A DNA stretch of 24,263 nucleotides from an uncultured Oscillospiraceae bacterium (GTDB lineage Bacteria > Bacillota > Clostridia > Oscillospirales > Oscillospiraceae): positions 1-24,263 of the forward strand of contig CAKUNY010000008.1 in assembly GCA_934668605.1 (NCBI GenBank), read 5' to 3'. Each line of letters begins with the position of its first letter. The first letter of the stretch is position 1. This document shows positions 7,373-14,489 of this stretch, piece after piece. A model generated the notes under the pieces. It was not told the origin of the DNA and searched no databases. It saw only the letters and a list, made by a program, of their open reading frames with translations. The translations under genes and the position numbers were made by a program.

Positions 7373-9661
7373 ATGGATCAATACATAGGAACGCTGTTGG
7401 ACAATCGATATGAAATTCTCGAGGTGATCGGAACGGGCGGCATGGCCGTTGTCTACAAGGCCAGATGCAACCGCCTCAACCGCCTCGTTGCCATTAAGGT
7501 TTTGAAGCAGGAGCTCTCGCAGGACGAGGAGTTCCGCCGCCGGTTCCATGCCGAGTCGCAGGCCGTCGCGATGCTCTCGCACCCGAATATTGTGAGCGTG
7601 TACGACGTGTCGCACTCAAATAACCTCGACTATATCGTCATGGAGCTCATCGAGGGCATTACGCTCAAGCAGTATCTCGAGCAGAAGGGCAGGCTCAACT
7701 GGAGAGAGGCGCTGCATTTTTCCACGCAGATCGCCAAGGCGCTCGAGCACGCGCACTCCCGGGGCATCATCCACCGCGACATCAAGCCCCACAATATCAT
7801 GATCTTGAAAGACGGCAGCGTCAAGGTCGCAGACTTTGGCATTGCCCGCATTTCCTCCGCGCAAAATACGCTCACGCGCGAGGCGCTGGGGTCTGTTCAC
7901 TATATTTCTCCCGAGCAGGCCAAGGGCGGCAAGGTCGACTACCGGTCTGACCTCTACTCTCTTGGCGTTGTGATGTACGAAATGCTGACTGGTCGGCCGC
8001 CCTTCGACGGCGACACCCCGGTTTCCGTTGCCATCCAGCACATCAACGCCAAGCCCGTCATGCCGCGGGAGCTCAACCCCGATATCCCCGAGGGCTTCGA
8101 GCAGATCACGATGCATGCGATGGCGGCGGATATCTCCAAGCGCTACCCGTCGGCAACGAGAATGCTTGCGGATCTGGAAATTTTCCGCAAAAATCCGAAC
8201 GTTGTCTTTGATTTTACCGATGATCAGGATGCGTTCGACGTTGAGCGGCTCATTAACGACCCCAATTATCTTCCGGAGTCGCTTCCGCGCCGCGAGCGAA
8301 AGCAGCCCTCCCGGGTGTTCATCCCGCAGCGCAAGCAGCCTCCCGCGCAGCCCGCGCCGAGCCAGACGGCAAAAAAGGGCGCGAACGTCGCGCTGACGGC
8401 GGGCATTGTCTGTATCGTGCTGGCTGTGCTCGGCATTGGGTATTTCCTGTATTCGTACTTCTTTTCCGATCTGTTCAGCCGGACAGAGGAGGTGCAGGTG
8501 CCGCAGCTGGTGGGGCAGTACTTTGAAAACTTCGATGCCGGCCAGTATCCGGACTTGAAATTCGAAGTCACCGACTGGCGCTCGAGCGACGCGTATGAAA
8601 GCGGCTACGTCATTGAGCAGAACGAGGACGCGGGCACGATGGTGAAGGTCGGCACGACGATCGAGCTGACGCTCTCGTCCGGCATTGAGACGAACACGAT
8701 GCAGAACCTTGTGAATATGCCGCTGGAAAACGCGCTGGATTACCTGAATTCTCTTTCCATCACGCTCGACATTTCCGTCGACTATCAGGAAAGCGATGTC
8801 TACACCGCGGGCTACATCATCCGCACCATCCCCGAGCGCAACGAACCGCTCACCGACGGGCAGAGCGTGACGCTGGTCGTTTCAACGGGCGTGCCGGTGG
8901 AGCTCGTGAAGGTGCCGACGCTCATCGGAAGCGACATTGACGACGCGATCGCGACCATCAAGAAAGCTGGACTCGGCGACGGCATGATCAAATATGTCGA
9001 CAGCGACCTCCCGGAAGGCACGGTCACGTTCCAGTCCATTGACGCCGAAACGGAGGTCAAGGCCGGAACGGTCATCAACCTGCAAGTCTCCAAGGGACCT
9101 GAGCAGGCGCAGGAGCCGCTGATCCGCACGCTTTCGCAGGACGCGGTCGTGGAGCAGGGCGAGAAGCTGACATTACAGGTGAAGGCCGAGGTTTCGGACG
9201 ACGGCGAGCTGACCTACGCGTGGTATGTGTCGGCGTCCGGAAATGTTGCGGACGCGGAGCTCGTCTCGCGCAGCGGGAAGGACAACACGACCTGCGAGGT
9301 CGACACCAGCAAGGCGGGCGTGTGGTACTATTTCTGCAAGATCGTCAACACGCTCGGAGAGAGCCATACCTCCGCCAACACGCAGATGATCCGCGTGGAG
9401 GTCACGCAGAAGGCAGAGCCAGAGCCTGTCGTAACGGAAATTTCCGTGCGCATGCCGTCTTCGAGCGGGACGTATGAGGTGCTCGTGAAGGTGGGCGGCG
9501 AGACGCAGGCAGGCCCCTATACGATCGACATGTCGCAGGAGCCCAGCCGCTCGATCCGTCTTCAGGTCGAGGGCAGCGGCACGCAGACGGTCGATGTGTA
9601 TGTCGACGGTGTGCTCTTTGAAACGATGGAAATTGATTTTGACGCATTGGCAGAGACATGA
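7373..9661 (+). CDS. prkC: PASTA-domain serine/threonine protein kinase (PrkC-like) with an extra Ig-like region
   Basis: A 762-residue membrane kinase. The cytoplasmic kinase domain (about 10-275) has the glycine loop GTGGMAVVYK, ATP-binding K42, HRD at 134-136, DFG at 154-156 and the activation segment TREALGSVHYISPEQ. A basic, proline-rich juxtamembrane stretch leads to one transmembrane helix at about 337-362. Outside lie three PASTA repeats (about 373-440, 441-505 and 506-577), which in this family sense muropeptides or lipid II. An immunoglobulin-like stretch follows at about 579-678, with YAWYV and WYYFCKIVNTLG giving the W...Y-x-C pattern. A further beta-rich domain ends at 762. The start has an AAGGAGC site. 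The stop overlaps rsgA as ATGA. Kinases of this type affect germination, cell wall synthesis and stationary phase. Confidence 0.95.
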   Translation: MDQYIGTLLDNRYEILEVIGTGGMAVVYKARCNRLNRLVAIKVLKQELSQDEEFRRRFHAESQAVAMLSHPNIVSVYDVSHSNNLDYIVMELIEGITLKQYLEQKGRLNWREALHFSTQIAKALEHAHSRGIIHRDIKPHNIMILKDGSVKVADFGIARISSAQNTLTREALGSVHYISPEQAKGGKVDYRSDLYSLGVVMYEMLTGRPPFDGDTPVSVAIQHINAKPVMPRELNPDIPEGFEQITMHAMAADISKRYPSATRMLADLEIFRKNPNVVFDFTDDQDAFDVERLINDPNYLPESLPRRERKQPSRVFIPQRKQPPAQPAPSQTAKKGANVALTAGIVCIVLAVLGIGYFLYSYFFSDLFSRTEEVQVPQLVGQYFENFDAGQYPDLKFEVTDWRSSDAYESGYVIEQNEDAGTMVKVGTTIELTLSSGIETNTMQNLVNMPLENALDYLNSLSITLDISVDYQESDVYTAGYIIRTIPERNEPLTDGQSVTLVVSTGVPVELVKVPTLIGSDIDDAIATIKKAGLGDGMIKYVDSDLPEGTVTFQSIDAETEVKAGTVINLQVSKGPEQAQEPLIRTLSQDAVVEQGEKLTLQVKAEVSDDGELTYAWYVSASGNVADAELVSRSGKDNTTCEVDTSKAGVWYYFCKIVNTLGESHTSANTQMIRVEVTQKAEPEPVVTEISVRMPSSSGTYEVLVKVGGETQAGPYTIDMSQEPSRSIRLQVEGSGTQTVDVYVDGVLFETMEIDFDALAET

Positions 9662-10533
9662 ACGATAGAATTATCAAAGCGCTCAGCGGGTTTTATTATG
9701 TGCAGACGCAAGACGGCGTGGTCGAGTGCCGCGCGCGCGGAAAATTCCGGAAAGAAGGCGTTTCGCCGCTCGTCGGAGACTTCGTGCGCATCGAACGAAG
9801 CGGCAAAAGCGGCACGGTGACGGAAATTCTCCCCCGGAAAAACAGCTTCATCCGCCCGGCGGTCGCGAACGTTGATCTTCTCGTGCTGCTGGCCTCGTGC
9901 GCAATTCCGCAGACAGAGCCGTTTCTCATCGACCGGGTTCTGGCCATCGCGGGGCAACAGGGCGTAGAGCCCATGATCTGCGTGAACAAGAACGATCTTG
10001 AGCCCGCAGAGGGTCTTGCCGGGATTTACCGGCGCGCGGGCTTTCACGTTGTGGTGACGAGCGCGGAGACAGGCGAGGGCATCGATGAATTGCGCGCGGC
10101 TATCTCCGGAAAGCTCTCGGCGTTCACGGGAAACTCCGGCGTGGGAAAATCGAGCATTTTAAACGCGCTTTGCCCGGAATTAAAGCTTGCCGTCGGCGAG
10201 GTGTCCGAAAAGCTCGGGCGCGGGCGGCATACGACGAGGCACATTGAGCTCTTTCCCCTCGGAGACGGCACGTTTGTTGCCGACACCCCCGGCTTTTCCT
10301 CGTTTGACACCGAGCGGATGGACCTGGTTTTAAAAGACCAGCTCCAGTATGCGTTCTCAGACTTTGCGCCGTACCTCGGCAAGTGCCAGTTTCCTGACTG
10401 CGCGCACCTGAAAGAACCGGGCTGCGCCGTGCGCGCGGCGCTGGAGCGGGGCGAAATTGAGCCGACAAGGTATGAAAGCTACAAACGGCTCTATGAGATG
10501 GCAAAAGAGATCAAGCCATGGGAGCTGAAATAG
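9658..10533 (+). CDS. rsgA: Ribosome small-subunit-dependent GTPase RsgA
   Basis: A 291-residue circularly permuted GTPase that helps late maturation of the 30S subunit. The OB-fold RNA-binding domain comes first (about 1-70). The G motifs appear in permuted order: G4 NKND before G1 GNSGVGKSS (158-166), then G3 DTPGFSSF. The C-terminal zinc site is CQFPDCAHLKEPGC. The ATG lies inside the end of prkC (ATGA overlap). In many Firmicutes rpe and thiN follow rsgA. Here a small membrane protein gene follows instead. Confidence 0.96.
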   Translation: MNDRIIKALSGFYYVQTQDGVVECRARGKFRKEGVSPLVGDFVRIERSGKSGTVTEILPRKNSFIRPAVANVDLLVLLASCAIPQTEPFLIDRVLAIAGQQGVEPMICVNKNDLEPAEGLAGIYRRAGFHVVVTSAETGEGIDELRAAISGKLSAFTGNSGVGKSSILNALCPELKLAVGEVSEKLGRGRHTTRHIELFPLGDGTFVADTPGFSSFDTERMDLVLKDQLQYAFSDFAPYLGKCQFPDCAHLKEPGCAVRAALERGEIEPTRYESYKRLYEMAKEIKPWELK

Positions 10534-10544
10534 GAGGGAATTCT

Positions 10545-10715
10545 ATGTATCTGCAAGCCGTTGTCTGGACGGTGCTGGCGTGGTTTGCCGGGCTAATTCT
10601 GGACGCGAATCTAAGCATACAGCCGGCGGGCTTTCTATGCCTGCGCGTGTTGCTTCCGATGCTTTCTATGGGGCTTTGTATTCTGCGTGAGATTCGGCGA
10701 AACGGACAAAAGTGA
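10545..10715 (+). CDS. Small two-helix membrane protein, function unknown
   Basis: A 56-residue ORF starting MYLQAVVWTVLAWFAGLI. An AGGAGGG ribosome site at 10532-10538 supports the ATG at 10545 over an in-frame upstream ATG at 10518 that lies inside rsgA. Two hydrophobic stretches (about residues 4-20 and 28-46) suggest a hairpin membrane protein with a basic tail (REIRRNGQK), probably cytoplasmic. It begins 11 bases after rsgA and ends just before a strong terminator, so it is the last gene of the operon. I do not recognise the family. Confidence 0.68.
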   Translation: MYLQAVVWTVLAWFAGLILDANLSIQPAGFLCLRVLLPMLSMGLCILREIRRNGQK

Positions 10716-10727
10716 ATTAGTGCAAAG

Positions 10728-10757
10728 CGCCCGCAGAGGTTTCTCTGCGGGCGTTTT
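10728..10757 (+). terminator. Strong intrinsic terminator of the rpoZ-rsgA operon
   Basis: A perfect 11-bp GC-rich stem (10728-10738 with 10743-10753), a GTTT loop and a TTTT run (10754-10757). It starts 12 bases after the stop of the small membrane protein gene and closes the + strand housekeeping operon. Confidence 0.92.
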
Positions 10758-10832
10758 CTATGCGTAAATTTTCTGCAAAATTGGAGGCACGGCGGGGATA
10801 TGTCGCGCGTAGACTGCAAAGAGGTGATTTGT

Positions 10833-10979
10833 ATGTGTCCTCGGACGGGAAAGCTTCAGATGTTTTTGCTGGGGCTTGGGATCGGGCTTTTATTGTCGTT
10901 TCTGGTTTGCTCGTGGGTCTGGAAGCTGCTGCTGGCGGCGGGGGTGATTGCGATTGCGCTTCTGATGGACTGCTGCTAG
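10833..10979 (+). CDS. Small hydrophobic protein upstream of the SipL-like gene, function unknown
   Basis: A 48-residue ORF from ATG 10833 to TAG 10979. An excellent ribosome site (AGAGGTGA, 10820-10827) sits five bases before this ATG. An in-frame ATG at 10800 would add 11 residues but has a weaker site. The protein has a short polar start (MCPRTGKLQ), a hydrophobic helix with spaced glycines (MFLLGLGIGLLLSFLV), a CSWVWK turn and a second hydrophobic helix ending LLMDCC. Cysteines occur at both ends and in the turn. It lies alone between a terminator and the sporulation genes. The longer ORF at 10760-11023 in another frame is not convincing, because it lacks a ribosome site and a plausible protein pattern. 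Confidence 0.6.
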   Translation: MCPRTGKLQMFLLGLGIGLLLSFLVCSWVWKLLLAAGVIAIALLMDCC

Positions 10980-10987
10980 AAAAGTTT

Positions 10988-11038
10988 GCATATCCTTGTC
11001 CCTGCGCGCGTATATACTTTTGAGGCGTAAGATACGCG
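10988..11038 (+). promoter_or_regulatory. Possible sporulation (sigma-E-like) promoter before the SipL-like gene
   Basis: Two weak matches to the sigma-E consensus (KMATATT, 14-15 bases, CATACAnT) lie here. One is GCATATC (10988-10994) with CGTATATA after 14 bases. The other is GTATATA (11010-11016) with GATACGCG after 14 bases. Each has a fair -35 and a partial -10. Position and context, just upstream of genes controlled by sigma-E in studied spore formers, are the main support. Confidence 0.28.
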
Positions 11039-11081
11039 GCGGGCGGACTGGCCGCCTGAGAGAACTACAAGGAGTGAGAGT

Positions 11082-12590
11082 ATGGAGCTTGTCTTTGAAG
11101 CGCAGTCAATCGATTATTTGCGCCCGGTCTTTACCAAGGCGGCGGCGCAGGAGCAGACACAGGAGCTGATCGTTCCGGACAGCTATCCGGATTGCGGGCG
11201 GATCGTGTTTACAGGCGCATGCGCAGTGATGCGGGGAAAAGAGGCGCGGGACGGGAGCGTCGTGGTGACCGGCGGCGTACGCGCGGGGCTTTTGTATGTC
11301 CCGGAGGATGGAACCCAGCCGCGGGCACTGAGCTGCTATCTGCCGTATTCCATCCGCGTCGACGACCCGGCGGCAACGGCGGCGATGCAGCTGCAAGCGT
11401 GCTGCAGGGTGCGCTCGGCGGATGCAAGGCTGATCAATTCGAGAAAAATTCTGGTGCGCGCGGATGTGATCTGCCTGCTGACGGGCTTTGAGCAGGCCGC
11501 GCAGGAGATCCGCACCTTAAAGGACGCGCCGCCCGCATTGCAGACAAAAACAGCGGAATACCGCTGCGTCCTTGCCCGGGAGTTCTGCGAAAAGCCTGTT
11601 ACAATGACGGAGGATCTGGAGCTTTCCGCCGGAGAGCCGGAGATGGAAAGTCTGGTGCAGTATTGGGTGACACCCGAGATCACCGAGCAGAAGCTCACGG
11701 GAAACAAGGCGGTCTTCAAGGGTGTATTGAACTTTAAGGCGCTCTATCTCACGACGGACGGCGCGCCGGAGACGTATCTTCGGCAGCTTCCGTTTTCGCA
11801 GTACTGCGAGCTGCGGGGAACGTATGACGATGATGAGATGTGTCTCTGCCTGTGCGTCACGGGAAGCGAGGCAGAGCTTTCGCGGCAGGAAGACGAGCCG
11901 TCCAAAATCCTTCTTTCCGTGACGATGCTCTGCCAGTGCGTCGCGATGCAGGCAAGCGAGGTGACGCTCACGGAGGACGCGTATGCCACACGGGGCGAAT
12001 TCACCCCGCAGTGGGGCGAGGTGCGGCTGTCGTGCCTTCTTGACCGGCAGACGCAGACCGGAACGCTGCGCGGAAGCGTCCCGAAGCAGGCGCGCGCCGT
12101 CATTGACAGCACGCTCTATCTGGGAGAGCCTGCGCAGCAGACGCAAAACGGGGAGGCGGTTTTGACAGCTCCCGCGACAGTGAATATTCTCTACATGGAC
12201 ACGGATGGCGCGCTGCAATCGGCCATCGTCCGCGACCAGGCAAGCTGCAAAATCGCGCTGGGAGACGGCGCAGTCTGTGAGGCGAGCGCTGCTGCGGGCA
12301 GAGACGGCTTTGCAGCGCCCTCCGGCGGCGGGATCGACGTGCGCTATGATATCTGCTTCCACGCGGATTGCCGCTGCAATCAGGCGCTGCGGACGCTCAT
12401 TGGCGGAGAGCTTGCAGAAGGCGAAAAGGGCGCGGAGCGGTTCTGCGTCGTTGTGCGGCACGCGGACAAAACGCAGAGCCTTTGGGATCTTGCCAAGCAG
12501 TACCGCACGAGCGAGGAAGCGATTGCGAGCGCAAACGGGATCACGACCGGCGAGGCCGAGCAGGGCGCGCTGCTTCTGATTCCGGTCTAG
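11082..12590 (+). CDS. sipL: SipL-like spore coat morphogenesis protein (DUF3794 + LysM)
   Basis: A 502-residue protein. The N-terminal and central regions resemble DUF3794, with the pattern QELIVPDSYPDCGRIVF near residues 26-45 and a related stretch in the middle (about 170-330). The C-terminal LysM-like domain is at about 452-502 (SLWDLAKQYRTSEEAIASAN then LLLIPV). This architecture is that of C. difficile SipL, which binds SpoIVA and anchors the coat to the outer forespore membrane, and works like Bacillus SpoVID. The next gene is spoIVA, which strongly supports the role. An AAGGAGTG site precedes ATG 11082. The exact number of DUF3794 copies cannot be settled by eye. Confidence 0.85.
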   Translation: MELVFEAQSIDYLRPVFTKAAAQEQTQELIVPDSYPDCGRIVFTGACAVMRGKEARDGSVVVTGGVRAGLLYVPEDGTQPRALSCYLPYSIRVDDPAATAAMQLQACCRVRSADARLINSRKILVRADVICLLTGFEQAAQEIRTLKDAPPALQTKTAEYRCVLAREFCEKPVTMTEDLELSAGEPEMESLVQYWVTPEITEQKLTGNKAVFKGVLNFKALYLTTDGAPETYLRQLPFSQYCELRGTYDDDEMCLCLCVTGSEAELSRQEDEPSKILLSVTMLCQCVAMQASEVTLTEDAYATRGEFTPQWGEVRLSCLLDRQTQTGTLRGSVPKQARAVIDSTLYLGEPAQQTQNGEAVLTAPATVNILYMDTDGALQSAIVRDQASCKIALGDGAVCEASAAAGRDGFAAPSGGGIDVRYDICFHADCRCNQALRTLIGGELAEGEKGAERFCVVVRHADKTQSLWDLAKQYRTSEEAIASANGITTGEAEQGALLLIPV

Positions 12591-12632
12591 GTCAATCTAT
12601 CATCATGCGTCACAGAACAAGGAGGCGGTAAC

Positions 12633-14114
12633 GTGGAAGAGGCAAGGAATCTCTACGATCAGATTGCGAAGCGAACCGCCGGCAGCATCTACATTGGCGT
12701 TGTCGGCCCGGTTCGAACCGGAAAATCAACCTTTATCAAGCGCTTTATGGAGCAGCTCGTGCTGCCGAATCTGGAAAATACCTATCAGCGCGACCGCGCG
12801 CGCGACGAGCTGCCCCAATCCGGCTCCGGCCGGACGATCATGACGACGGAGCCGAAGTTTGTGCCCGAGCAGGCGGTGGAAATCTCGCCGGACGGCATTT
12901 CAAAGCTCAAGGTGCGGCTCATCGACTCGGTTGGCTATCTTGTCCCCGGTGCGATGGGCGCCGACGAGGAGGGAACGCCCCGGATGGTCATGACCCCGTG
13001 GTCGCAGACGGAGATTCCGCTCGAGCAGGCGGCCGAGATCGGGACGAAGAAGGTCATGGAGGAGCACAGCAGCATCGGAATCGTCATGACGACAGACGGA
13101 AGCATCACGGACATTCCTGCGAGCGACTATGAGGCCGCGCAGAACCGCGCGATTTCCGACATGCTCGCGACCGGGAAGCCCTTTGTCATTCTCGTAAACT
13201 CCGAGCACCCGGAAAGCGGGGAGGCAAAGGCACTCGCGCGGAATCTCGCTCAGAAATACGGCGTCGGCGCGCGGGCGGTCAATGTGCTCACGATGGACGA
13301 AGAGCAGATCGAAAGCGTTCTGATGGATCTCATGTATGAGTTCCCGGCGACGGAGCTGCGCTTCTGCCTGCCCGGCTGGGTGCGGGCGCTGCCGGACGAT
13401 GGGGACGTGAAGCAGACGCTGTACGCGGCGATGCGGCAGACGGCGCAGAACCTTGGAAAGCTTGCGCAGGCGGAGGGCGCGATGAAGAAGGTGTCTGCGC
13501 TTTCGCAGGTGCAGTCGCTGTCCATTACGGATGTTGACGCCGGAACGGGCGCAATTTCCGCGCAGCTGCAATTGCCGGAGACACTCTTTTATTCGCTTTT
13601 ATCGGAGAAAACGGGGCTGGAGATCACGGGAGAGCTCGACCTCATGGAGGTTCTCACCGAGCTTTCCGCCGAGCAGAAGGAATATGCCCGCGTCAAGAGC
13701 GCGATGGAGCAGGTGCGCGCGACGGGGTACGGGATCGTTATGCCGGATGAGTCGGAGCTGCATCTGGATAAGCCCGAGATCGTCCGAAAGGGGAGCAGCT
13801 ACGCCGTGCGCCTGCGCGCCAGCGCACCCTCCATTCACCTCATGCGGGCGAATATCGAAACCGAGCTCAGTCCGATCGTGGGCGATGAGCAGCAGTCGGA
13901 TGAGCTCATCAAGTACTTACTCGGAGAGTACGAGGGCGACACGGAAAAGCTCTGGCAGAGCAATATTTTCGGAAAATCGCTCTACGATCTCGTCACCGAC
14001 GGCCTTAATACGAAAATCAGCCGCATGCCCGACGACGCGCGCCAGAAGCTCACGAGAACGCTTTCTCGCATGATCAACGAAAACACCGGCGGCATGATCT
14101 GCATTCTACTGTAA
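12633..14114 (+). CDS. spoIVA: Stage IV sporulation protein A (SpoIVA), coat-basement ATPase
   Basis: A 493-residue protein, almost exactly the usual SpoIVA length. It assembles into a basement layer on the forespore outer membrane using ATP hydrolysis. The Walker A motif GPVRTGKST is at 25-33 with K31. The N-terminal ATPase core contains TIMTTEPKFVPEQAV and RLIDSVGYLVPGAMG. The C-terminus ends TGGMICILL, as expected for this conserved family. The start is GTG at 12633 with an AAGGAGG site at 12619-12625, seven bases upstream. It lies 42 bases after the SipL-like gene, so the two partners are probably co-transcribed. Confidence 0.97.
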   Translation: MEEARNLYDQIAKRTAGSIYIGVVGPVRTGKSTFIKRFMEQLVLPNLENTYQRDRARDELPQSGSGRTIMTTEPKFVPEQAVEISPDGISKLKVRLIDSVGYLVPGAMGADEEGTPRMVMTPWSQTEIPLEQAAEIGTKKVMEEHSSIGIVMTTDGSITDIPASDYEAAQNRAISDMLATGKPFVILVNSEHPESGEAKALARNLAQKYGVGARAVNVLTMDEEQIESVLMDLMYEFPATELRFCLPGWVRALPDDGDVKQTLYAAMRQTAQNLGKLAQAEGAMKKVSALSQVQSLSITDVDAGTGAISAQLQLPETLFYSLLSEKTGLEITGELDLMEVLTELSAEQKEYARVKSAMEQVRATGYGIVMPDESELHLDKPEIVRKGSSYAVRLRASAPSIHLMRANIETELSPIVGDEQQSDELIKYLLGEYEGDTEKLWQSNIFGKSLYDLVTDGLNTKISRMPDDARQKLTRTLSRMINENTGGMICILL

Positions 14115-14125
14115 ACCAGCAATGT

Positions 14126-14236
14126 GTTCGTAGAGGGCGATTGAGCATATCGCCCCGGCAAACTGCACCAATTATACGGAAATCTCTGGCGAATTCGAAG
14201 GTTCCAAGGGGTCGATGTGGGCATCGCCCCCTACGA
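14126..14236. repeat. MITE-like element with terminal inverted repeats
   Basis: The left end (TTCGTAGAGGGCGAT from 14127) is repeated inverted at the right end (ATCGCCCCCTACGA to 14236), with further matches inward. Each end also folds on itself: GGGCGAT at 14135-14141 pairs with ATCGCCC at 14149-14155, and a similar bulged hairpin spans 14208-14230. AATGT occurs on both sides (14121-14125 and 14237-14241) and may be a 5-bp target duplication. There is no ORF inside. It sits just after spoIVA in the gap between convergent genes. Confidence 0.55.
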
Positions 14237-14257
14237 AATGTACAATCCCGCATAAGA

Positions 14258-14292
14258 AACACCCTCCGTATGAAAATCATACGGAGGGTGTT
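14258..14292. terminator. 16-bp hairpin between convergent genes, probable terminator
   Basis: AACACCCTCCGTATGA (14258-14273) pairs perfectly with 14277-14292 around an AAA loop. On the + strand no T-run follows. On the - strand the stem is followed by TTCTTATG, a weak T-rich tail. It may stop spoIVA transcripts, late - strand transcripts, or both. Confidence 0.55.
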
Positions 14293-14315
14293 CGCACAAG
14301 AAAAGCCTCGCAGAG

Positions 14316-14451
14316 TTTCGCGCCCGCAGGCGTGAAATAAATTATAAATCCATTTTATCCGGCGGCTTCGCTGACCGGAAAAATACCTATCACCTTGCAA
14401 GTGTAGAATCATTGCCCCAACGGGGCAATGATTCTGCGCGCAGTCAAGGTG
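14316..14451. repeat. Cluster of hairpins, possible dispersed repeat or structured RNA
   Basis: Three hairpins follow each other. TTTCGCGCC (14316-14324) pairs with GGCGTGAAA (14329-14337), with one G-U pair. TCCGGCGG (14358-14365) pairs with CTG-A-CCGGA (14371-14379). A perfect 14-bp stem, 14405-14418 with 14422-14435, has loop AAC. CACCTTG (14391-14397) and CAAGGTG (14445-14451) can close an outer stem around the last one. None is followed by a clear T-run and no ORF is supported here. A repeat family or non-coding RNA are both possible. Confidence 0.45.
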
Positions 14452-14460
14452 CAGCTCTTT

Positions 14461-14486
14461 CTCAAAAAAGCCCCTGCTTTTTTGAG
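14461..14486 (-). terminator. A/T-rich hairpin just after the lipoprotein stop codon
   Basis: CTCAAAAAAGC (14461-14471) pairs with GCTTTTTTGAG (14476-14486) around a four-base loop. Read on the - strand it begins three bases after the lipoprotein stop and carries six T residues in the descending arm. The stem has few G-C pairs, so efficiency is uncertain. Confidence 0.55.
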
Positions 14487-14489
14487 GGT

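Noticed and set aside
10760..11023. 87-residue + strand ORF overlapping the 48-residue hydrophobic ORF
   Set aside because: Its ATG is just after the terminator T-run and lacks a ribosome site. The other frame has a strong site and a coherent membrane-protein pattern.
11042..11056. GGCGG/CCGCC hairpin in the leader of the SipL-like gene, considered as a riboswitch or terminator
   Set aside because: Only five pairs and no T-run. No known riboswitch core is recognisable.
11517..12461. 314-residue - strand ORF
   Set aside because: Antisense shadow of the SipL-like gene in GC-rich DNA. No ribosome site and no recognisable protein pattern.
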